Part shown: one piece after another, positions 1-9,501 of the stretch
Layout of the letters: every line of letters starts with the position of its first letter
Numbering within the stretch: the first letter of the stretch is position 1
Made by a program: the position numbers and the translations under genes
Notes under the pieces: model-generated
Database searches by the model: none
What the model was told of the DNA's origin: nothing
What the model saw: only the letters and a program-made list of their open reading frames with translations
NCBI RefSeq assembly: GCF_004209755.1
Contig: NZ_CP035913.1
Span: forward strand, 806,001-870,000
Direction of reading: 5' to 3'
Source of the DNA: Pseudoduganella lutea
GTDB taxonomy: Bacteria > Pseudomonadota > Gammaproteobacteria > Burkholderiales > Burkholderiaceae_D
DNA: 64,000 nt

Positions 1-1
1 G

Positions 2-505
2 TCAGGGTGCCGCGGGCCGATCGAGGCCATCGACGGCGCGGATGGCGGCGAGCGCGCAGGCATGGTCATTGGTGGCACCGCCCCCGCCGGCGACGCCGAT
101 CGCCCCCACGACCTGCCCCGCGGCCATTACCGGGACGCCGCCGCCGAGCAGCAGCAGTTCGGGCAGCGTGGCGAGGTTGCGCGCATCGGGGTTGGCCGCG
201 GCGGCGCGGGCGAGGTCCAGCGTGGCGGTGCGCGTCGACAGGGCCGTGTAGGCCTTGCGCCGGCTCGCTTCGGTATTGTGCGGGCCGACCGTTTCGGCGC
301 GCTGCAGCGCCAGCAGGTTGCCGCCGCGATCGAGCACCGTGGCGACGATCGCCCGGTCCTGGCGCCGGCAGGCATCGAGGGCGCCGGCCACCAGGCGGTT
401 GGCGCTTTCCAGCGTGAGGTCGCCTTGCTGGCGCACCTGGGCGCCGGCTGGCAGCGCTGCCAGCATGGCAAGCAGCGCAAGGAGATGAGCGGTTGGTTTC
501 GGCAT
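2..505 (-). CDS. Secreted GlcG/HbpS-family heme-binding-like protein
   Basis: The product has 167 aa and begins with a signal peptide (MPKPTAHLLALLAMLAALPAGA) that probably cleaves after AGA. The mature part is a GlcG/HbpS (DUF336, PF03928) domain, recognisable by the ATVLDRGGNLLALQR strand and the glycine-rich end GVAGGGGATNDHACALAAI. HbpS proteins bind heme, and the Streptomyces one modulates a sensor kinase from outside the cell. The ATG at 505 was chosen over upstream in-frame codons because it opens the signal peptide. The stop lies at 2-4, so the gene is complete. It is divergent from a CusRS-type two-component system across a 136-bp gap holding a CusR-like box, so joint control is likely but inferred. 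Heme binding itself is not proven. Confidence 0.85.
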   Translation of the reverse strand: MPKPTAHLLALLAMLAALPAGAQVRQQGDLTLESANRLVAGALDACRRQDRAIVATVLDRGGNLLALQRAETVGPHNTEASRRKAYTALSTRTATLDLARAAAANPDARNLATLPELLLLGGGVPVMAAGQVVGAIGVAGGGGATNDHACALAAIRAVDGLDRPAAP

Positions 506-575
506 CGGGTTTCGCGGTTGGTGATTCGAGACCGCCATTGTGGCGGGCGCGCCACCACGCCAGCATGATCGCCGG

Positions 576-591
576 ATGACAATCCTGTCAT
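576..591. promoter_or_regulatory. CusR/CopR-like operator palindrome
   Basis: A perfect inverted repeat, ATGACA-atcc-TGTCAT, lies between the divergent GlcG/HbpS-like gene and the response regulator gene. It closely matches the enterobacterial CusR/PcoR box (core TGACAANNTTGTCA). It is placed to control both genes and allow autoregulation of the two-component system. Binding is inferred from sequence only. Confidence 0.55.
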
Positions 592-641
592 GTTCGCGCA
601 CCGCCAACCGGCATAGAATGGGTGCTTTGGGCGCCACAGCC

Positions 642-1349
642 ATGACCATCCTCGTGATCGAAGACGAGCCGAAGACCGGCGACTACCTGCAGCGCGGCCT
701 GGCCGAATCGGGCTTTGCCGTGCGCCTCGCGCGCAACGGGCGCGACGGGCTGGCCATCGCGCGCGAAGGGGACATCGAACTGGTGGTACTCGACGTGATG
801 CTGCCGCGCATGGATGGCTGGCAGGTGCTCGAAGCGCTGCGCGCCGATCCGGAAACCGAGCACGTGCCCGTGTTGTTCCTGACGGCGCGCGACGAGGTGC
901 ACGACCGCGTGCGCGGCCTGGAACTGGGGGCCGACGATTACCTCGTCAAGCCCTTCGCGTTCGTGGAGCTGGTGGCGCGCATCCGCACGCTGCTGCGGCG
1001 CGGCCCGGTGCGCGAGGAAGAACTGATCCGCATCGCCGACCTGGAGATCGACGTGATCCGGCGCCGCGTGCGCCGCGCCGGCACGGCGATCGTGCTGACG
1101 GCCCAGGAATTTGCCCTGCTGCACCTGCTGGCGCGACGCCAGGGCCAGGTGCTGTCGCGCGCCCTGATCGCCTCGCAGGTGTGGGACATGAACTTCGACA
1201 GCGATACCAACGTGATCGACGCGGCCGTGCGCCGGCTGCGCCGCAAGATCGACGATCCGTTCCCGAACAAGCTGATCCACACGCGGCGCGGCATGGGGTA
1301 TGTCTGTGAGACCGACCCATGCGAACCCGAACCGGCGCCCGGCCCATGA
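642..1349 (+). CDS. OmpR-family response regulator, heavy-metal (CusR/IrlR) type
   Basis: The product is a 235-aa two-domain regulator. The receiver spans roughly residues 1-115, with the acidic pocket in IEDEPKTG, the phospho-acceptor Asp in LVVLDVMLP, the Thr of FLTARD and the Lys of YLVKPF. The C-terminal winged helix (about 130-228) contains [20 protein letters not shown] and the RRGMGYV wing. The ATG at 642 starts the canonical MTILVIEDE. Its last 31 nt overlap the sensor kinase gene, indicating translational coupling. The family responds to copper, silver or related stress through a cognate CusS kinase. A CusR-box-like palindrome sits 50 bp upstream. The actual stimulus cannot be read from sequence, and no metal efflux genes are adjacent. 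Confidence 0.93.
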   Translation: MTILVIEDEPKTGDYLQRGLAESGFAVRLARNGRDGLAIAREGDIELVVLDVMLPRMDGWQVLEALRADPETEHVPVLFLTARDEVHDRVRGLELGADDYLVKPFAFVELVARIRTLLRRGPVREEELIRIADLEIDVIRRRVRRAGTAIVLTAQEFALLHLLARRQGQVLSRALIASQVWDMNFDSDTNVIDAAVRRLRRKIDDPFPNKLIHTRRGMGYVCETDPCEPEPAPGP

Positions 1350-2752
1350 TGGCGGGACTGCGCCATTCGCTGGCGGCGCGCGTCACCGCGCTGTTCATGC
1401 TGATCGTCGCGCTGGCCGCGGCGGGGCTCGGCACTTACCTGTACGTGTCCTTCGTGGCCGAGATCGAACGGCGCGACGATGTCGCGCTGCTGGGCAAGCT
1501 GCGGCAGATCCAGCTGCTGCTCGGCCGCCCCGGCGCGGCCGGCCTGCTGGACACGCAGCCCGGCCTGTTCCGCGACACGATGAGCGGTCAGGAAAATTCG
1601 CTGGTGCGCTTCCTCGCGCCCGATGGCACCGTGCTGGCCGACATCAACGCCGGCAGTGAGCGCTATCCGGTGCCGGCCGCCGCCGGCACGTCTCCGGATC
1701 GCGCGGCGATCGCCGACTGGACCGGCAGCCGCGGCGATCCCGGCCGGGTCGTGGCCGGCACCGCCCGCGTGGGCGACCGCACCGTGACGGTCGTCGTCGC
1801 CCGCCTGTATGCGGAACGCAGCGCCATGTTCGCGCGATACCGTGGCCGGATCGCCGGCGCGGCCGCCCTGAGCGCCCTCGCCGTTGCGCTGTGCGCCGCG
1901 CTGATCCTGCGGCGCGGGCTGCGGCCGTTGCGGGTCGTGGCCGCGCATGCGGCGCTGGTGCGGCCCGGCACGCTGGCGCGGCGGCTCGACGCGGCAGGCG
2001 CGCCCTCCGAACTGCTGCCGCTCGTCGATGCGCTGAACGCCATGCTGGCGCGGCTGCAGGAAGGGTATGCGCGCCTTTCCGGCTTTTCGACCGACCTGGC
2101 GCACGAATTCCGCACTCCCATCGCCAACCTGCTCGGGCAAAGCCAGGTGATGCTGGCGCAGCCTCGCACCGTCGCCGAATACGAAAACCTCGTCGCATCG
2201 AATATCGAAGAGCTGGAACGGCTGGCGCGGATGATCGAGAGCATGCTGTTCCTGGCCCGTGCGCAGCAGGACGAAGTGCTGCCGGAACGCCGGCCGCTGC
2301 AGGCGGCCGATGAACTGGCGAAAGTGGCCGGCTTCTTCGAAGGCATGGCCGAGGAGCGCGGGCTGCGCCTGGCCTGCACCGGCGCGGGCGTGGTGCACGC
2401 CGATCCGGCCCTGCTGCGGCGCGCGCTGGCCAACCTCGTCTCGAACGCGGTGCGCCATGCCGACGAAGGCTCCACCATCGTGCTGAGCGCGCACGCCGCC
2501 GATGATGCCGTGGAGCTGGGCGTCGAAAACACCGGGGCACCGATCGCACCCGAATACCTGCCGCACCTGTTCGAGCGCTTCTACCGGGCCGACTCGGCAC
2601 GCGGCGATGCCGGCGGATCGGCGGGGCTCGGCCTGTCGATCACCGGCGCCATCATGGCGCTGCACGGCGGGTCGGCCGGCGTCGTGGCGGAGGGCACGAA
2701 GGTACGTTTTACGCTGTCCTTCCCGGCCGCCAGCCATCCTGCTCATCCGTAG
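1319..2752 (+). CDS. Heavy-metal-type sensor histidine kinase (CusS-like)
   Basis: The product is a 477-aa inner-membrane kinase. A first membrane helix lies near residues 17-39 ([20 protein letters not shown]), followed by a periplasmic loop of about 130 residues and a second helix near 180-200. A HAMP linker, a HisKA domain with phospho-acceptor His262 ([14 protein letters not shown]) and an HATPase domain with the N-box (LVSNAVRHA) and the G-box (GLGLSI) follow. It overlaps the response regulator gene by 31 nt and forms a pair with it. The family senses periplasmic metal ions, but the loop shows no obvious Met/His-rich copper site. Together with the divergent secreted HbpS-like protein this could instead be a heme or redox sensor. 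That alternative is an inference. Confidence 0.9.
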   Translation: MRTRTGARPMMAGLRHSLAARVTALFMLIVALAAAGLGTYLYVSFVAEIERRDDVALLGKLRQIQLLLGRPGAAGLLDTQPGLFRDTMSGQENSLVRFLAPDGTVLADINAGSERYPVPAAAGTSPDRAAIADWTGSRGDPGRVVAGTARVGDRTVTVVVARLYAERSAMFARYRGRIAGAAALSALAVALCAALILRRGLRPLRVVAAHAALVRPGTLARRLDAAGAPSELLPLVDALNAMLARLQEGYARLSGFSTDLAHEFRTPIANLLGQSQVMLAQPRTVAEYENLVASNIEELERLARMIESMLFLARAQQDEVLPERRPLQAADELAKVAGFFEGMAEERGLRLACTGAGVVHADPALLRRALANLVSNAVRHADEGSTIVLSAHAADDAVELGVENTGAPIAPEYLPHLFERFYRADSARGDAGGSAGLGLSITGAIMALHGGSAGVVAEGTKVRFTLSFPAASHPAHP

Positions 2753-2885
2753 TATCCCGGCAGCCGTTCCGTACACTTCCGCGCTGCGGGTGATTTCAGG
2801 TTAATATCCAACAATAACCTGCCGGCAGGGCACGCCGGTTCTCACGCCTGACCCGGCGCGCTGCCGGGCCGCTTATGGATGTGCG

Positions 2886-4091
2886 ATGACGCTGGCTACC
2901 GATCACGATTTCGACGGCGATGGGCTGTCGGGCGAAGCAAGGGAACTCCTGTCGATACGGGAAGCCGTTCTCGACCACTGGGAAAGCCTGGTCCGGGCGC
3001 AGATCAAGGGCGCCGCCGAGCTGCTCGGCCCGGCACTGACCGATAATCTTCCCAATCTCTACGACAACCTGGCCGAAGCCATCAGCCCCGGCCGGTCACG
3101 GGAAACGGCGACCCAGAACACCACGGCAGCGATGTCCCATGGCAGCGAGCGCGCACGGCTGACGTGCTTTGGCCCCGACGAAGTCCTGCGCGAGTACCAG
3201 TTGTTCCGCGACGCCATCCGCGACGTGGCCCAGGTGCGCGGCATGACCTGGTCGCCCGATGTATGGGCCACGATCGCGCGCTCCATCGAGATCGCGGCCT
3301 GCGAGTCGCTGCGCGAATTCGCCGCCACGCACGAGGCGCTGCGCCGGCGCGTGGCCGCCGCGCTGTCGCACGATATGCGGGCCCCGCTGGCGGTCATCGC
3401 CACCGGCGCCCAGCTCGTTGCCCTGACCAGCGACATCGAACTGGCGCGGCGCTCCGCCGACAAGATCCGACGCCACGCCATGCGCCTCGAATCGATGATG
3501 GGCGAACTGCTCGATGCGCTGACCGTGCAGCGCGCGCAACTGCCGCCGCTGGCCCTGTCGTCGTTCGACATGCATGAACTGGCCAGCGAGGTTGCCCGCC
3601 AGTTCGGCGAACAGGGTGGCGGTCCCTTCACCATTGCCGGCGAAAGCGTGACGGGCCACTGGTGCGCACCGGCCATGCGTCGCGCGCTGGAAAACCTGCT
3701 CACGAACGCCGTGAAATATGGTACCGGCGGCGAGGTGCGGATCACGGTGGCCACGGAGCGGGGCCGGCTGTCGCTGGCGGTCCACAACATGGGGCCGGCG
3801 ATTCCGGAGGAGCGGCGCGAGCGGATTTTCGGCTACCTGTTCCGCTATGGAGGGCCAAGCACCGTGGGCTGGGGCATCGGCCTGCCGTTCGTGCGCGACG
3901 TGGCCGAAGGCCATGGCGGCAGCGTATCGGTCGACAGTTCGGAAGAAGCCGGCACCACCTTCACGATCGACGTGCCCGTCGATTGCCGGCCATTCCTGCG
4001 GCATGCCGTCAATTGCGCCGCTCCCGCGCGGGAAACGCAGGAGCCGGCGGCGATCAGCCCTGTGAGCGCAGGCGGCCAGGTGACCCGCTAA
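2886..4091 (+). CDS. Orphan cytosolic sensor histidine kinase with RsbRD-like N-terminus
   Basis: The product has 401 aa and no membrane segment. Residues about 15-150 are helical and resemble the RsbRD N-terminal sensor region (AVLDHWESLVRAQ at the start). HisKA follows with His162 in ALSHDMRAPLAVI, then an HATPase domain with ENLLTNAVKYG and GWGIGLPFV. The usual GLGL G-box is replaced by WGIGL, which is tolerated in the family. No response regulator gene is adjacent. The kinase stop overlaps by 4 nt the stop of the convergent esterase gene. A second kinase of similar layout lies at 59600-60733. The signal is unknown. Confidence 0.85.
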   Translation: MTLATDHDFDGDGLSGEARELLSIREAVLDHWESLVRAQIKGAAELLGPALTDNLPNLYDNLAEAISPGRSRETATQNTTAAMSHGSERARLTCFGPDEVLREYQLFRDAIRDVAQVRGMTWSPDVWATIARSIEIAACESLREFAATHEALRRRVAAALSHDMRAPLAVIATGAQLVALTSDIELARRSADKIRRHAMRLESMMGELLDALTVQRAQLPPLALSSFDMHELASEVARQFGEQGGGPFTIAGESVTGHWCAPAMRRALENLLTNAVKYGTGGEVRITVATERGRLSLAVHNMGPAIPEERRERIFGYLFRYGGPSTVGWGIGLPFVRDVAEGHGGSVSVDSSEEAGTTFTIDVPVDCRPFLRHAVNCAAPARETQEPAAISPVSAGGQVTR

Positions 4092-5113
4092 GCCGCGGCG
4101 GCATAGCCGACCTGGCTCACTTCCCGGAAGAAGCGCAGCATTTCCGCGCTGGCCGACGGGCCCTTTTCATCGGTATAGCTGCCCCGCGCGCTGCCGCCGG
4201 ACCAGGTGTGGCCGGCGCCATGGATCACCCATTGCTCGGCGAGTGCCCGGCCGTCGACGCTGCGATGGACCACGCGGGTAAAATCGCGCCCGCGCGTGGT
4301 GCCCGATTCCTTCAGCACCGTGATGCCCCGGGCGCCGTTCGGCCTCGTGGCCGGGCACAGTGCGCCCAGCGAATGTTCGATGACCGTGTGCCCATTGGCG
4401 ACGTGCACGGTCTGGTCGTCATCGCCATGGAAGACGATGACCGGCACGGCGCCCTGCATGGGCGAGGCGGCCCGGTTGAAGATGCCATCGCGCATCGCCT
4501 GCAGCGCCGTCGAGGTATCGTCCGCACAGCCATGCGGCAGCCCGGAATGGCAGCCCACGGCGGAAAACACGTCCGGATAGGCGCAGCCCAGCACCACGGC
4601 CATTGCGCCACCCGCCGACATACCTGCAACGAAGACCTTGTTCGCCGGCACGCCATATTCGCCGGCGGCCTGACGCGCCGCCTCCGCGATCAGTGCCGCC
4701 TCGCCCTGGCCGCGCTGCCGGTGCGCCGCATCGAACCAGTTCCAGCAACCGCCGGGCATGCCGAAGTGGGTCTGCTCCGGATACATGACCAGGCAGCCCG
4801 CCTCCTCGGCATGCGCGTTCATGTCGGTCCCGGTGGCGAAATCGTCCGCGCTCTGGCTGTAGCCGTGCAGCATGACCACCAGTGCCGATTCCTTTTCGTT
4901 GAAGGATGCCGGAATGAAGAGCTTGTAGCCCAGCGAACCATGCGGCGTATCGAACGTGCGGTTGATGAACCGGGATACCGTGGCGTTGCGCCGGGATGCG
5001 GCATCGTCGCCGCCGTCACCGGCCGGGTTGGCGGCCTCGTAAAGACCGTTCAGGGGAAGGAATGCCGGCATGAAGGCCAGCCGAGTCCATTGCTCGCAGA
5101 AAGTTTGTATCAT
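4088..5113 (-). CDS. PHB depolymerase-family esterase (LpqC/PhaZ type)
   Basis: The product is a 341-aa alpha/beta hydrolase. It shows the oxyanion region (LVVMLHGYSQSADDFA), the lipase box GMSAGGAMA with the nucleophilic Ser, an Asp in FHGDDDQTV, and the catalytic His in HGAGHTWSGG. GGCWNWFD is typical of the esterase/PHB depolymerase family, which also includes feruloyl and acetylxylan esterases. The N-terminus lacks a convincing signal peptide, so the protein may be intracellular or the start may be further in. Substrate candidates are polyhydroxybutyrate oligomers or plant-wall esters; the sequence cannot decide. It is convergent with, and overlaps by 4 nt, the upstream kinase gene. Confidence 0.85.
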   Translation of the reverse strand: MIQTFCEQWTRLAFMPAFLPLNGLYEAANPAGDGGDDAASRRNATVSRFINRTFDTPHGSLGYKLFIPASFNEKESALVVMLHGYSQSADDFATGTDMNAHAEEAGCLVMYPEQTHFGMPGGCWNWFDAAHRQRGQGEAALIAEAARQAAGEYGVPANKVFVAGMSAGGAMAVVLGCAYPDVFSAVGCHSGLPHGCADDTSTALQAMRDGIFNRAASPMQGAVPVIVFHGDDDQTVHVANGHTVIEHSLGALCPATRPNGARGITVLKESGTTRGRDFTRVVHRSVDGRALAEQWVIHGAGHTWSGGSARGSYTDEKGPSASAEMLRFFREVSQVGYAAAA

Positions 5114-5248
5114 TGAAGACTCCGTTCATTGGTAGGGTCTCCTGCATGTTTTTTGGCTACTCTACCGCTTGCGAGGGGGCGCGGGATGGAAAATTGCCCG
5201 CAACCGCGTAGGACATTCACCCGTGCCCCCCTTCCCCGGAGGCCCGGA

Positions 5249-7957
5249 TTACATGCGCCACCTCAGCGACAGGCCCACGACCCGGTCGTATCGCCGCACG
5301 TCGCGCGGGTTGCTCGCGATGCCGTGGTAGTCGTTGTACGTGCGGTCGGTGATGTTTTCCACGTCCAGCGTGATGCCCATGTTCTCGTTGAAGCGATAGG
5401 ACAGCGAGGCATCGGCCGTCTTGATCGGCTCGACCACGAGGTTGAAGCCCAGCCCGCGGTAGTTGTAGGCATCGACGAACTGGCTGCGGTAGTTGTAGGC
5501 CAGGCGCGCCGACCACGGGCCGCGCTCGTACAGGCCGACGATGTTGTAGGCGTTCTTGGACATGCCCACGAACGGATTGCGCTTGCCGTCTTCGAGCAGG
5601 TAGCCTTCCATGTACGTGTAGTTGGCCTCCAGGCCGAAGCCGCCCAGCCAGCCCGGCAGGAAATCGTAGAACTGCCGGTAGCCGATCTCGACACCCTTCA
5701 GCTGGCCTTCGTTCACGTTGCGCGGGCGGTCCATGCGGTATTCACGGCCACCGATGGTTTCCATGCCGAGGCGGCGCACGATGTAGTTCTCGAAGTCGTG
5801 CCTGAATACCGTGGTGGTCAGGCTGCCCGTCGGCGCGAAGTACCACTCCAGCGCGAGGTCGTAGTTTTTGCCGATCACCGGCTTCAGGTCCGGGTTGCCG
5901 CCGTTGCCCTCGTAGATGCCCTGGCTGTTCGGCGCCGTGCCCAGCGATTCGCCGGGATTGAAGTCGCCGAAGTTGGGGCGCTGGATCGCCTTGCCGGCGT
6001 TGAAGCGGCCGATCAGGTCTTTCGTCAGCAGCGCCTTCATCGTCAGGTTCGGCAGGATGTCGTTATCGGACGTGTTGCGGTGCGCCGGCACCGGGTTGTT
6101 CTGCACGTTGGAGAAACCGTTCACGTCCAGCTCCGTCTTCACGTAGCGCACGCCCGCCGTGCCTTCCACCGGGATGCCGCCGACCGCGAAGCCGAACTTG
6201 GTCTTGGCATAGAACGCCGTGGTGTCTTCGGTGTTGCGGTACAGCGAATAGGGCCACGGTTCCGTCCTGCCGTCGCGCAGGTACATCTTGCGGATCTGGT
6301 CGATGTTCGCATGCATGTAGTCGTCGCACACGGTCAGCCACTGGTTCATGCCGTAGTTCTCCGACAGCGGCATCGACGGGCAGATCGCCCCGCCGGGCAG
6401 CGCGGCGACGGCCGGGAGGTTTGCATGCGCGCCCACGAAGTTGGCGCTCTCGTGCTGGTACGACGCCTTGCGCGATGCGACGCGCACGCCGCTGGAAAAC
6501 TCGCGGAAGAAGCTGTCCTCGCCGTTGTCATACGTGGCATCGGCACGCCAGTCGGTGGACTGGCCGCGCGAGCCGGACCAGTTGTCGGTGAAGGCGCCGA
6601 GGCGGTAGCTGTCCGGGCTCATCATGTCGGTGCCCGGGTAGTCGAACCACGCGCCGCCGTTCACGTAGGTGCGCGCCGTGATGGTCTGCGGGTCCGCCAG
6701 CAGTTCCATGATCGGCATTTCCTGCTTCCAGCGGCTGATGGTGCGCGCCAGTTCGCCCGTCAGGCGCAGCTTCGGCGTGATGTCCCAGCGGGCGCCGATC
6801 GCGCCCTGGTGACCTTCCGAATCGTCGCGCGGCGCCTGGCTGCCGCTTGCGGCGAAGAAGTGGTAATTGCCATCGGGCTTCGTGGCCGTCACGCTGTCGA
6901 TCTGGTTCGTCCCCGGGAACAGCGTGTAGGTGGGATTGGTGTACCGCCCCTGGCCCCACTCGACGTCGCCGCTGGGCGTCCACGGCTGGGCGTTCCAGCC
7001 CACGTGGCCCGTGAAGAACTGGCGCTGCGCATCGTGGTCGATGCGCGTCGACCAGCCTTCGGCGAACAGTTCCACCTCGCGCACCGGGCGCCATTGCACG
7101 GCCCAGTTGGCGGCATAGCGCATGCGCTCGCCCTGGTAGTTCACGTGGCCCAGGTCGAACGGGCCGGTCACGGTGCGGTTGCCGGCCACCGGGTGTTCGG
7201 GTGGCGAGTTCCACGTCACCTCGTCGTGGTAATTGCCCTTCTGGTACGACAGGCCGGCCAGCACGCCCACTTCGCCGAAGGCGCCCTTCCAGCGGTTCGA
7301 CAGCATGCCGGAGACTTGTGGATCGTTGGTGTTGGACTTGTCGCGGTGCTCGATGCGGCCATTCAGATTGGCCGTGAAACCCTTGAAGTCGAACGGGCGC
7401 GACGTGCGCACGTCGATCACGCCGGCCGTGCCGCCTTCCACCATCTCGGCGCCCTGGGTCTTGTAGACGTCGATCCGCTGCAGCATCGTGGTGGGGATGT
7501 CGGCCAGGTACAGGTTGCGGCCGCTGGAGGTGAACACTTCGCGGCCATTGAGCAGCGTGGCCAGGCCCGGCAGGCCGCGCACGATCACGGAATTGGCTTC
7601 GCCGAACTCGCGGCGGATCTGCACGCCCGTCACGCGGCCGAGGATCTCGGCCACGTTCTTGTCGGGGAACTTGCCCGCCTCTTCCGCCACGATGGAATCG
7701 ACCACTTCATCGGAATTACGCTTGATGGTTTGCGCACTCTGCGCCGCGCGGCGCACGCCGGTGACGATGACGGCGTTGACGGGCTGCGCTTTCAGCCCCT
7801 CCTCCTGCTCCTTTTCCGCGGCCACCTGCGCATCCTGCGCGCGTGCCACCGGCGCACCGGCCAGCAGCCCCGCACCGGCCAGCGCCGCCACGACGATCTT
7901 CAAGGCAAAGGGATTCCTGCGGACGTCGCTCGCGCGGCCCGGATACGGGTGGTTCAT
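5249..7957 (-). CDS. TonB-dependent outer-membrane receptor
   Basis: The product has 902 aa with a signal peptide ending ...APVARAQ. A TonB-box-like segment (NAVIVTGVRRAAQ, residues about 56-70) is followed by a plug domain (about 75-190: VVDSIVAEEAGKFPDKNVAE, VIVRGLP, GTAGVIDVRT). A large 22-strand beta-barrel ends in an aromatic-rich strand and terminal Met (LSLRWRM). The plug and the FPDKNVAE signature match the IroN/FyuA-like group widely used in this family for oligosaccharide uptake, although a siderophore or B12-like ligand is possible. No binding-protein or TonB genes are adjacent. The upstream region carries an inverted repeat (8069-8086) suggestive of a local repressor. Confidence 0.92.
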   Translation of the reverse strand: MNHPYPGRASDVRRNPFALKIVVAALAGAGLLAGAPVARAQDAQVAAEKEQEEGLKAQPVNAVIVTGVRRAAQSAQTIKRNSDEVVDSIVAEEAGKFPDKNVAEILGRVTGVQIRREFGEANSVIVRGLPGLATLLNGREVFTSSGRNLYLADIPTTMLQRIDVYKTQGAEMVEGGTAGVIDVRTSRPFDFKGFTANLNGRIEHRDKSNTNDPQVSGMLSNRWKGAFGEVGVLAGLSYQKGNYHDEVTWNSPPEHPVAGNRTVTGPFDLGHVNYQGERMRYAANWAVQWRPVREVELFAEGWSTRIDHDAQRQFFTGHVGWNAQPWTPSGDVEWGQGRYTNPTYTLFPGTNQIDSVTATKPDGNYHFFAASGSQAPRDDSEGHQGAIGARWDITPKLRLTGELARTISRWKQEMPIMELLADPQTITARTYVNGGAWFDYPGTDMMSPDSYRLGAFTDNWSGSRGQSTDWRADATYDNGEDSFFREFSSGVRVASRKASYQHESANFVGAHANLPAVAALPGGAICPSMPLSENYGMNQWLTVCDDYMHANIDQIRKMYLRDGRTEPWPYSLYRNTEDTTAFYAKTKFGFAVGGIPVEGTAGVRYVKTELDVNGFSNVQNNPVPAHRNTSDNDILPNLTMKALLTKDLIGRFNAGKAIQRPNFGDFNPGESLGTAPNSQGIYEGNGGNPDLKPVIGKNYDLALEWYFAPTGSLTTTVFRHDFENYIVRRLGMETIGGREYRMDRPRNVNEGQLKGVEIGYRQFYDFLPGWLGGFGLEANYTYMEGYLLEDGKRNPFVGMSKNAYNIVGLYERGPWSARLAYNYRSQFVDAYNYRGLGFNLVVEPIKTADASLSYRFNENMGITLDVENITDRTYNDYHGIASNPRDVRRYDRVVGLSLRWRM

Positions 7958-8068
7958 GGTGTCGTCTCCTGACGGTTTTATTTATCGTTATCGCCACGGC
8001 TGCGCGCGGCCTGCAAGGATGTTAGAACGTCACGACGATGCAAATCCAATCGCTTCTAATTGCAGAGC

Positions 8069-8086
8069 GATATCGGTATCGATATC
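8069..8086. promoter_or_regulatory. Candidate operator upstream of the TonB-dependent receptor
   Basis: The inverted repeat GATATCG-gtat-CGATATC lies 112 bp upstream of the receptor start in an AT-richer stretch. Its form resembles LacI- or GntR-type operators often found before carbohydrate-uptake receptors. No regulator gene is adjacent, so the assignment rests on symmetry alone. Confidence 0.3.
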
Positions 8087-8103
8087 TCATCATTGCTAGC
8101 AGG

Positions 8104-8340
8104 CGTTGTTTTACAACCAGCTCAACAACAGCGTGAATGATCCAAGCCGTTGATTTTGAAGATGTTGCCAAAATTCGGGGACAGGAAGGAGTGGTGGCCT
8201 GCAGGCCACCACCGCTACGCCGGCAAGGAGCGGTGCTCCTTGAAGCTGCGGCCCTGCATGGCCGCATCGTTCCGCAGGCCTGGAGCAGGCTCCAGGAAAC
8301 CCCTGCGTCACCCCCGGCTACGCCCCCGGTTTTAGGAAAC
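8104..8340 (+). repeat. Composite palindromic repeat, copy 1 (left of EthD gene)
   Basis: The element has three parts. A 77-bp head (8104-8180) is about 90% identical to 9502-9578 in the same direction. A 131-bp core (8184-8314) reappears at 9587-9717 in the opposite direction. A short tail carries TTTTAGGAAACA. The core is a run of perfect or near-perfect stem-loops: GGTGGCCTGCAGGCCACC, AAGGAGCGGTGCTCCTT, CGGCCCTGCATGGCCG and CCTGGAGCAGGCTCCAGG. The core is bounded by AAAATTCGGGG and CCCCCGGTTTT, themselves roughly inverted. It looks like a REP/BIME- or MITE-like unit rather than coding DNA. Confidence 0.75.
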
Positions 8341-8466
8341 ATATTGGTGGCGATGTTTTATGCATCGAGCGTGAGCAGGCGCACTTTTCGGCGCCGTGCG
8401 CGAATCGTGCGGCCGAGGCGACGGAGGACAATCCGCGGGTCACCGTATCCACCGAGGAGAATCCAG

Positions 8467-9468
8467 ATGAGCACCGAGTTCGATCGCGCCGACAACCTCC
8501 ACCGCCCGCCGCTGGGCGCGGCCGTCACGTCGACCACCAGGCCACTGATCGTGACGCCGACCTTCGTCAGCCGCGTCGACGACACGCCGCGCGGCGAGCG
8601 GCCGCAGGATCCGGGCGCGTCGAAGAGCCGGCATGGCCATGAGGTCCACTTCCCGAACTGGCGGCCGCACGCGCTGGCGCTGGAGTCCGATCCGAACCTG
8701 GCGTTCGAGCATTGGGACGAGTACTGGCGCAAGGTGCACGGTCCGAAGTTCGCCTGGGACGAGCCGGGCAGCTCGTCGGCGCGGGTGTTGCGCTACGACC
8801 AGGTGCACCGCATCGCATCCGGGCCTTCGTCGGCATTCCCGCCACCCTATCGCGCAATGGTCGACGACAACGGCCGGCTGCCAACGGACCCCGAGCGCCG
8901 CGTTCCGCCACTGCGCCGGCCACGGTGGGACGGCTTTGCGTACATTGCGTATGCCGACGAAGCCGATATCGAGAACACGCTGAAACAGGAAAAGTTCGCC
9001 GAGCGCGTCGTCGCCGACGAACAGGTGGCGTTTCGCATGGTCACCCGCGAGATCACGCGCGAATACATCCTGATCGCCAGCGCGCGGCACCGCGATCCGG
9101 TCAGCCTGGTCAAGATCCACATGCGTGCGCCCGGCCTGTCGCGGGAGGAATTCCAGCGGCGCATGCTGGACGAACACGCACCGCTCGTAATGGCGCAACC
9201 GGCAACGCGCGAATTCGTGCGCCGCTACGCGCAGCTCCACAATATCGGCTCGACCCAGGCAGATCCTGAAGGCAGCAGGATCGACGCGGTGTCCGTACTG
9301 TCGTTCGCCTCGCTCAACGACGTGGAGGATTACCTCGTCAGCGCGGACCACGCGGCGATCGAGGCATCCGAAAGCCCGTTGCTGGGCGAAGGGTCCGAAT
9401 GGTGGACCGGCATCAATTACAGCGTGATCAACCGCCTGGTGCCGGAACTCGCGACCGCGTGGCGATAG
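8467..9468 (+). CDS. EthD domain-containing protein
   Basis: The product has 333 aa. Two ferredoxin-like EthD half-domains can be seen: one around residues 75-200 (FEHWDEYWRKVHGPKF) and one around 215-330 (LSREEFQRRMLDEHAPLV, RYAQLHNIG). The EthD family includes small dimeric alpha/beta-barrel proteins that assist degradation enzymes or act on polyketide-like compounds. A tandem fusion of this length is seen in predicted dehydratase-like members. The ATG at 8467 has a good ribosome site (GAGGAGA) 7 nt upstream; longer in-frame extensions run into repeat DNA. The gene is alone and is bracketed by the two composite repeats. Its substrate is unknown. Confidence 0.8.
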   Translation: MSTEFDRADNLHRPPLGAAVTSTTRPLIVTPTFVSRVDDTPRGERPQDPGASKSRHGHEVHFPNWRPHALALESDPNLAFEHWDEYWRKVHGPKFAWDEPGSSSARVLRYDQVHRIASGPSSAFPPPYRAMVDDNGRLPTDPERRVPPLRRPRWDGFAYIAYADEADIENTLKQEKFAERVVADEQVAFRMVTREITREYILIASARHRDPVSLVKIHMRAPGLSREEFQRRMLDEHAPLVMAQPATREFVRRYAQLHNIGSTQADPEGSRIDAVSVLSFASLNDVEDYLVSADHAAIEASESPLLGEGSEWWTGINYSVINRLVPELATAWR

Positions 9469-9501
9469 TGATCAGCGAAGCTATCTCGACCATACAATAA
9501 C

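Noticed and set aside
938..2776. 612-codon open frame antisense to the CusR/CusS genes
   Set aside because: It mirrors the coding frames of a high-GC two-component pair. Composition (Arg/Gly/His/Gln-rich) and lack of motifs mark it as a shadow.
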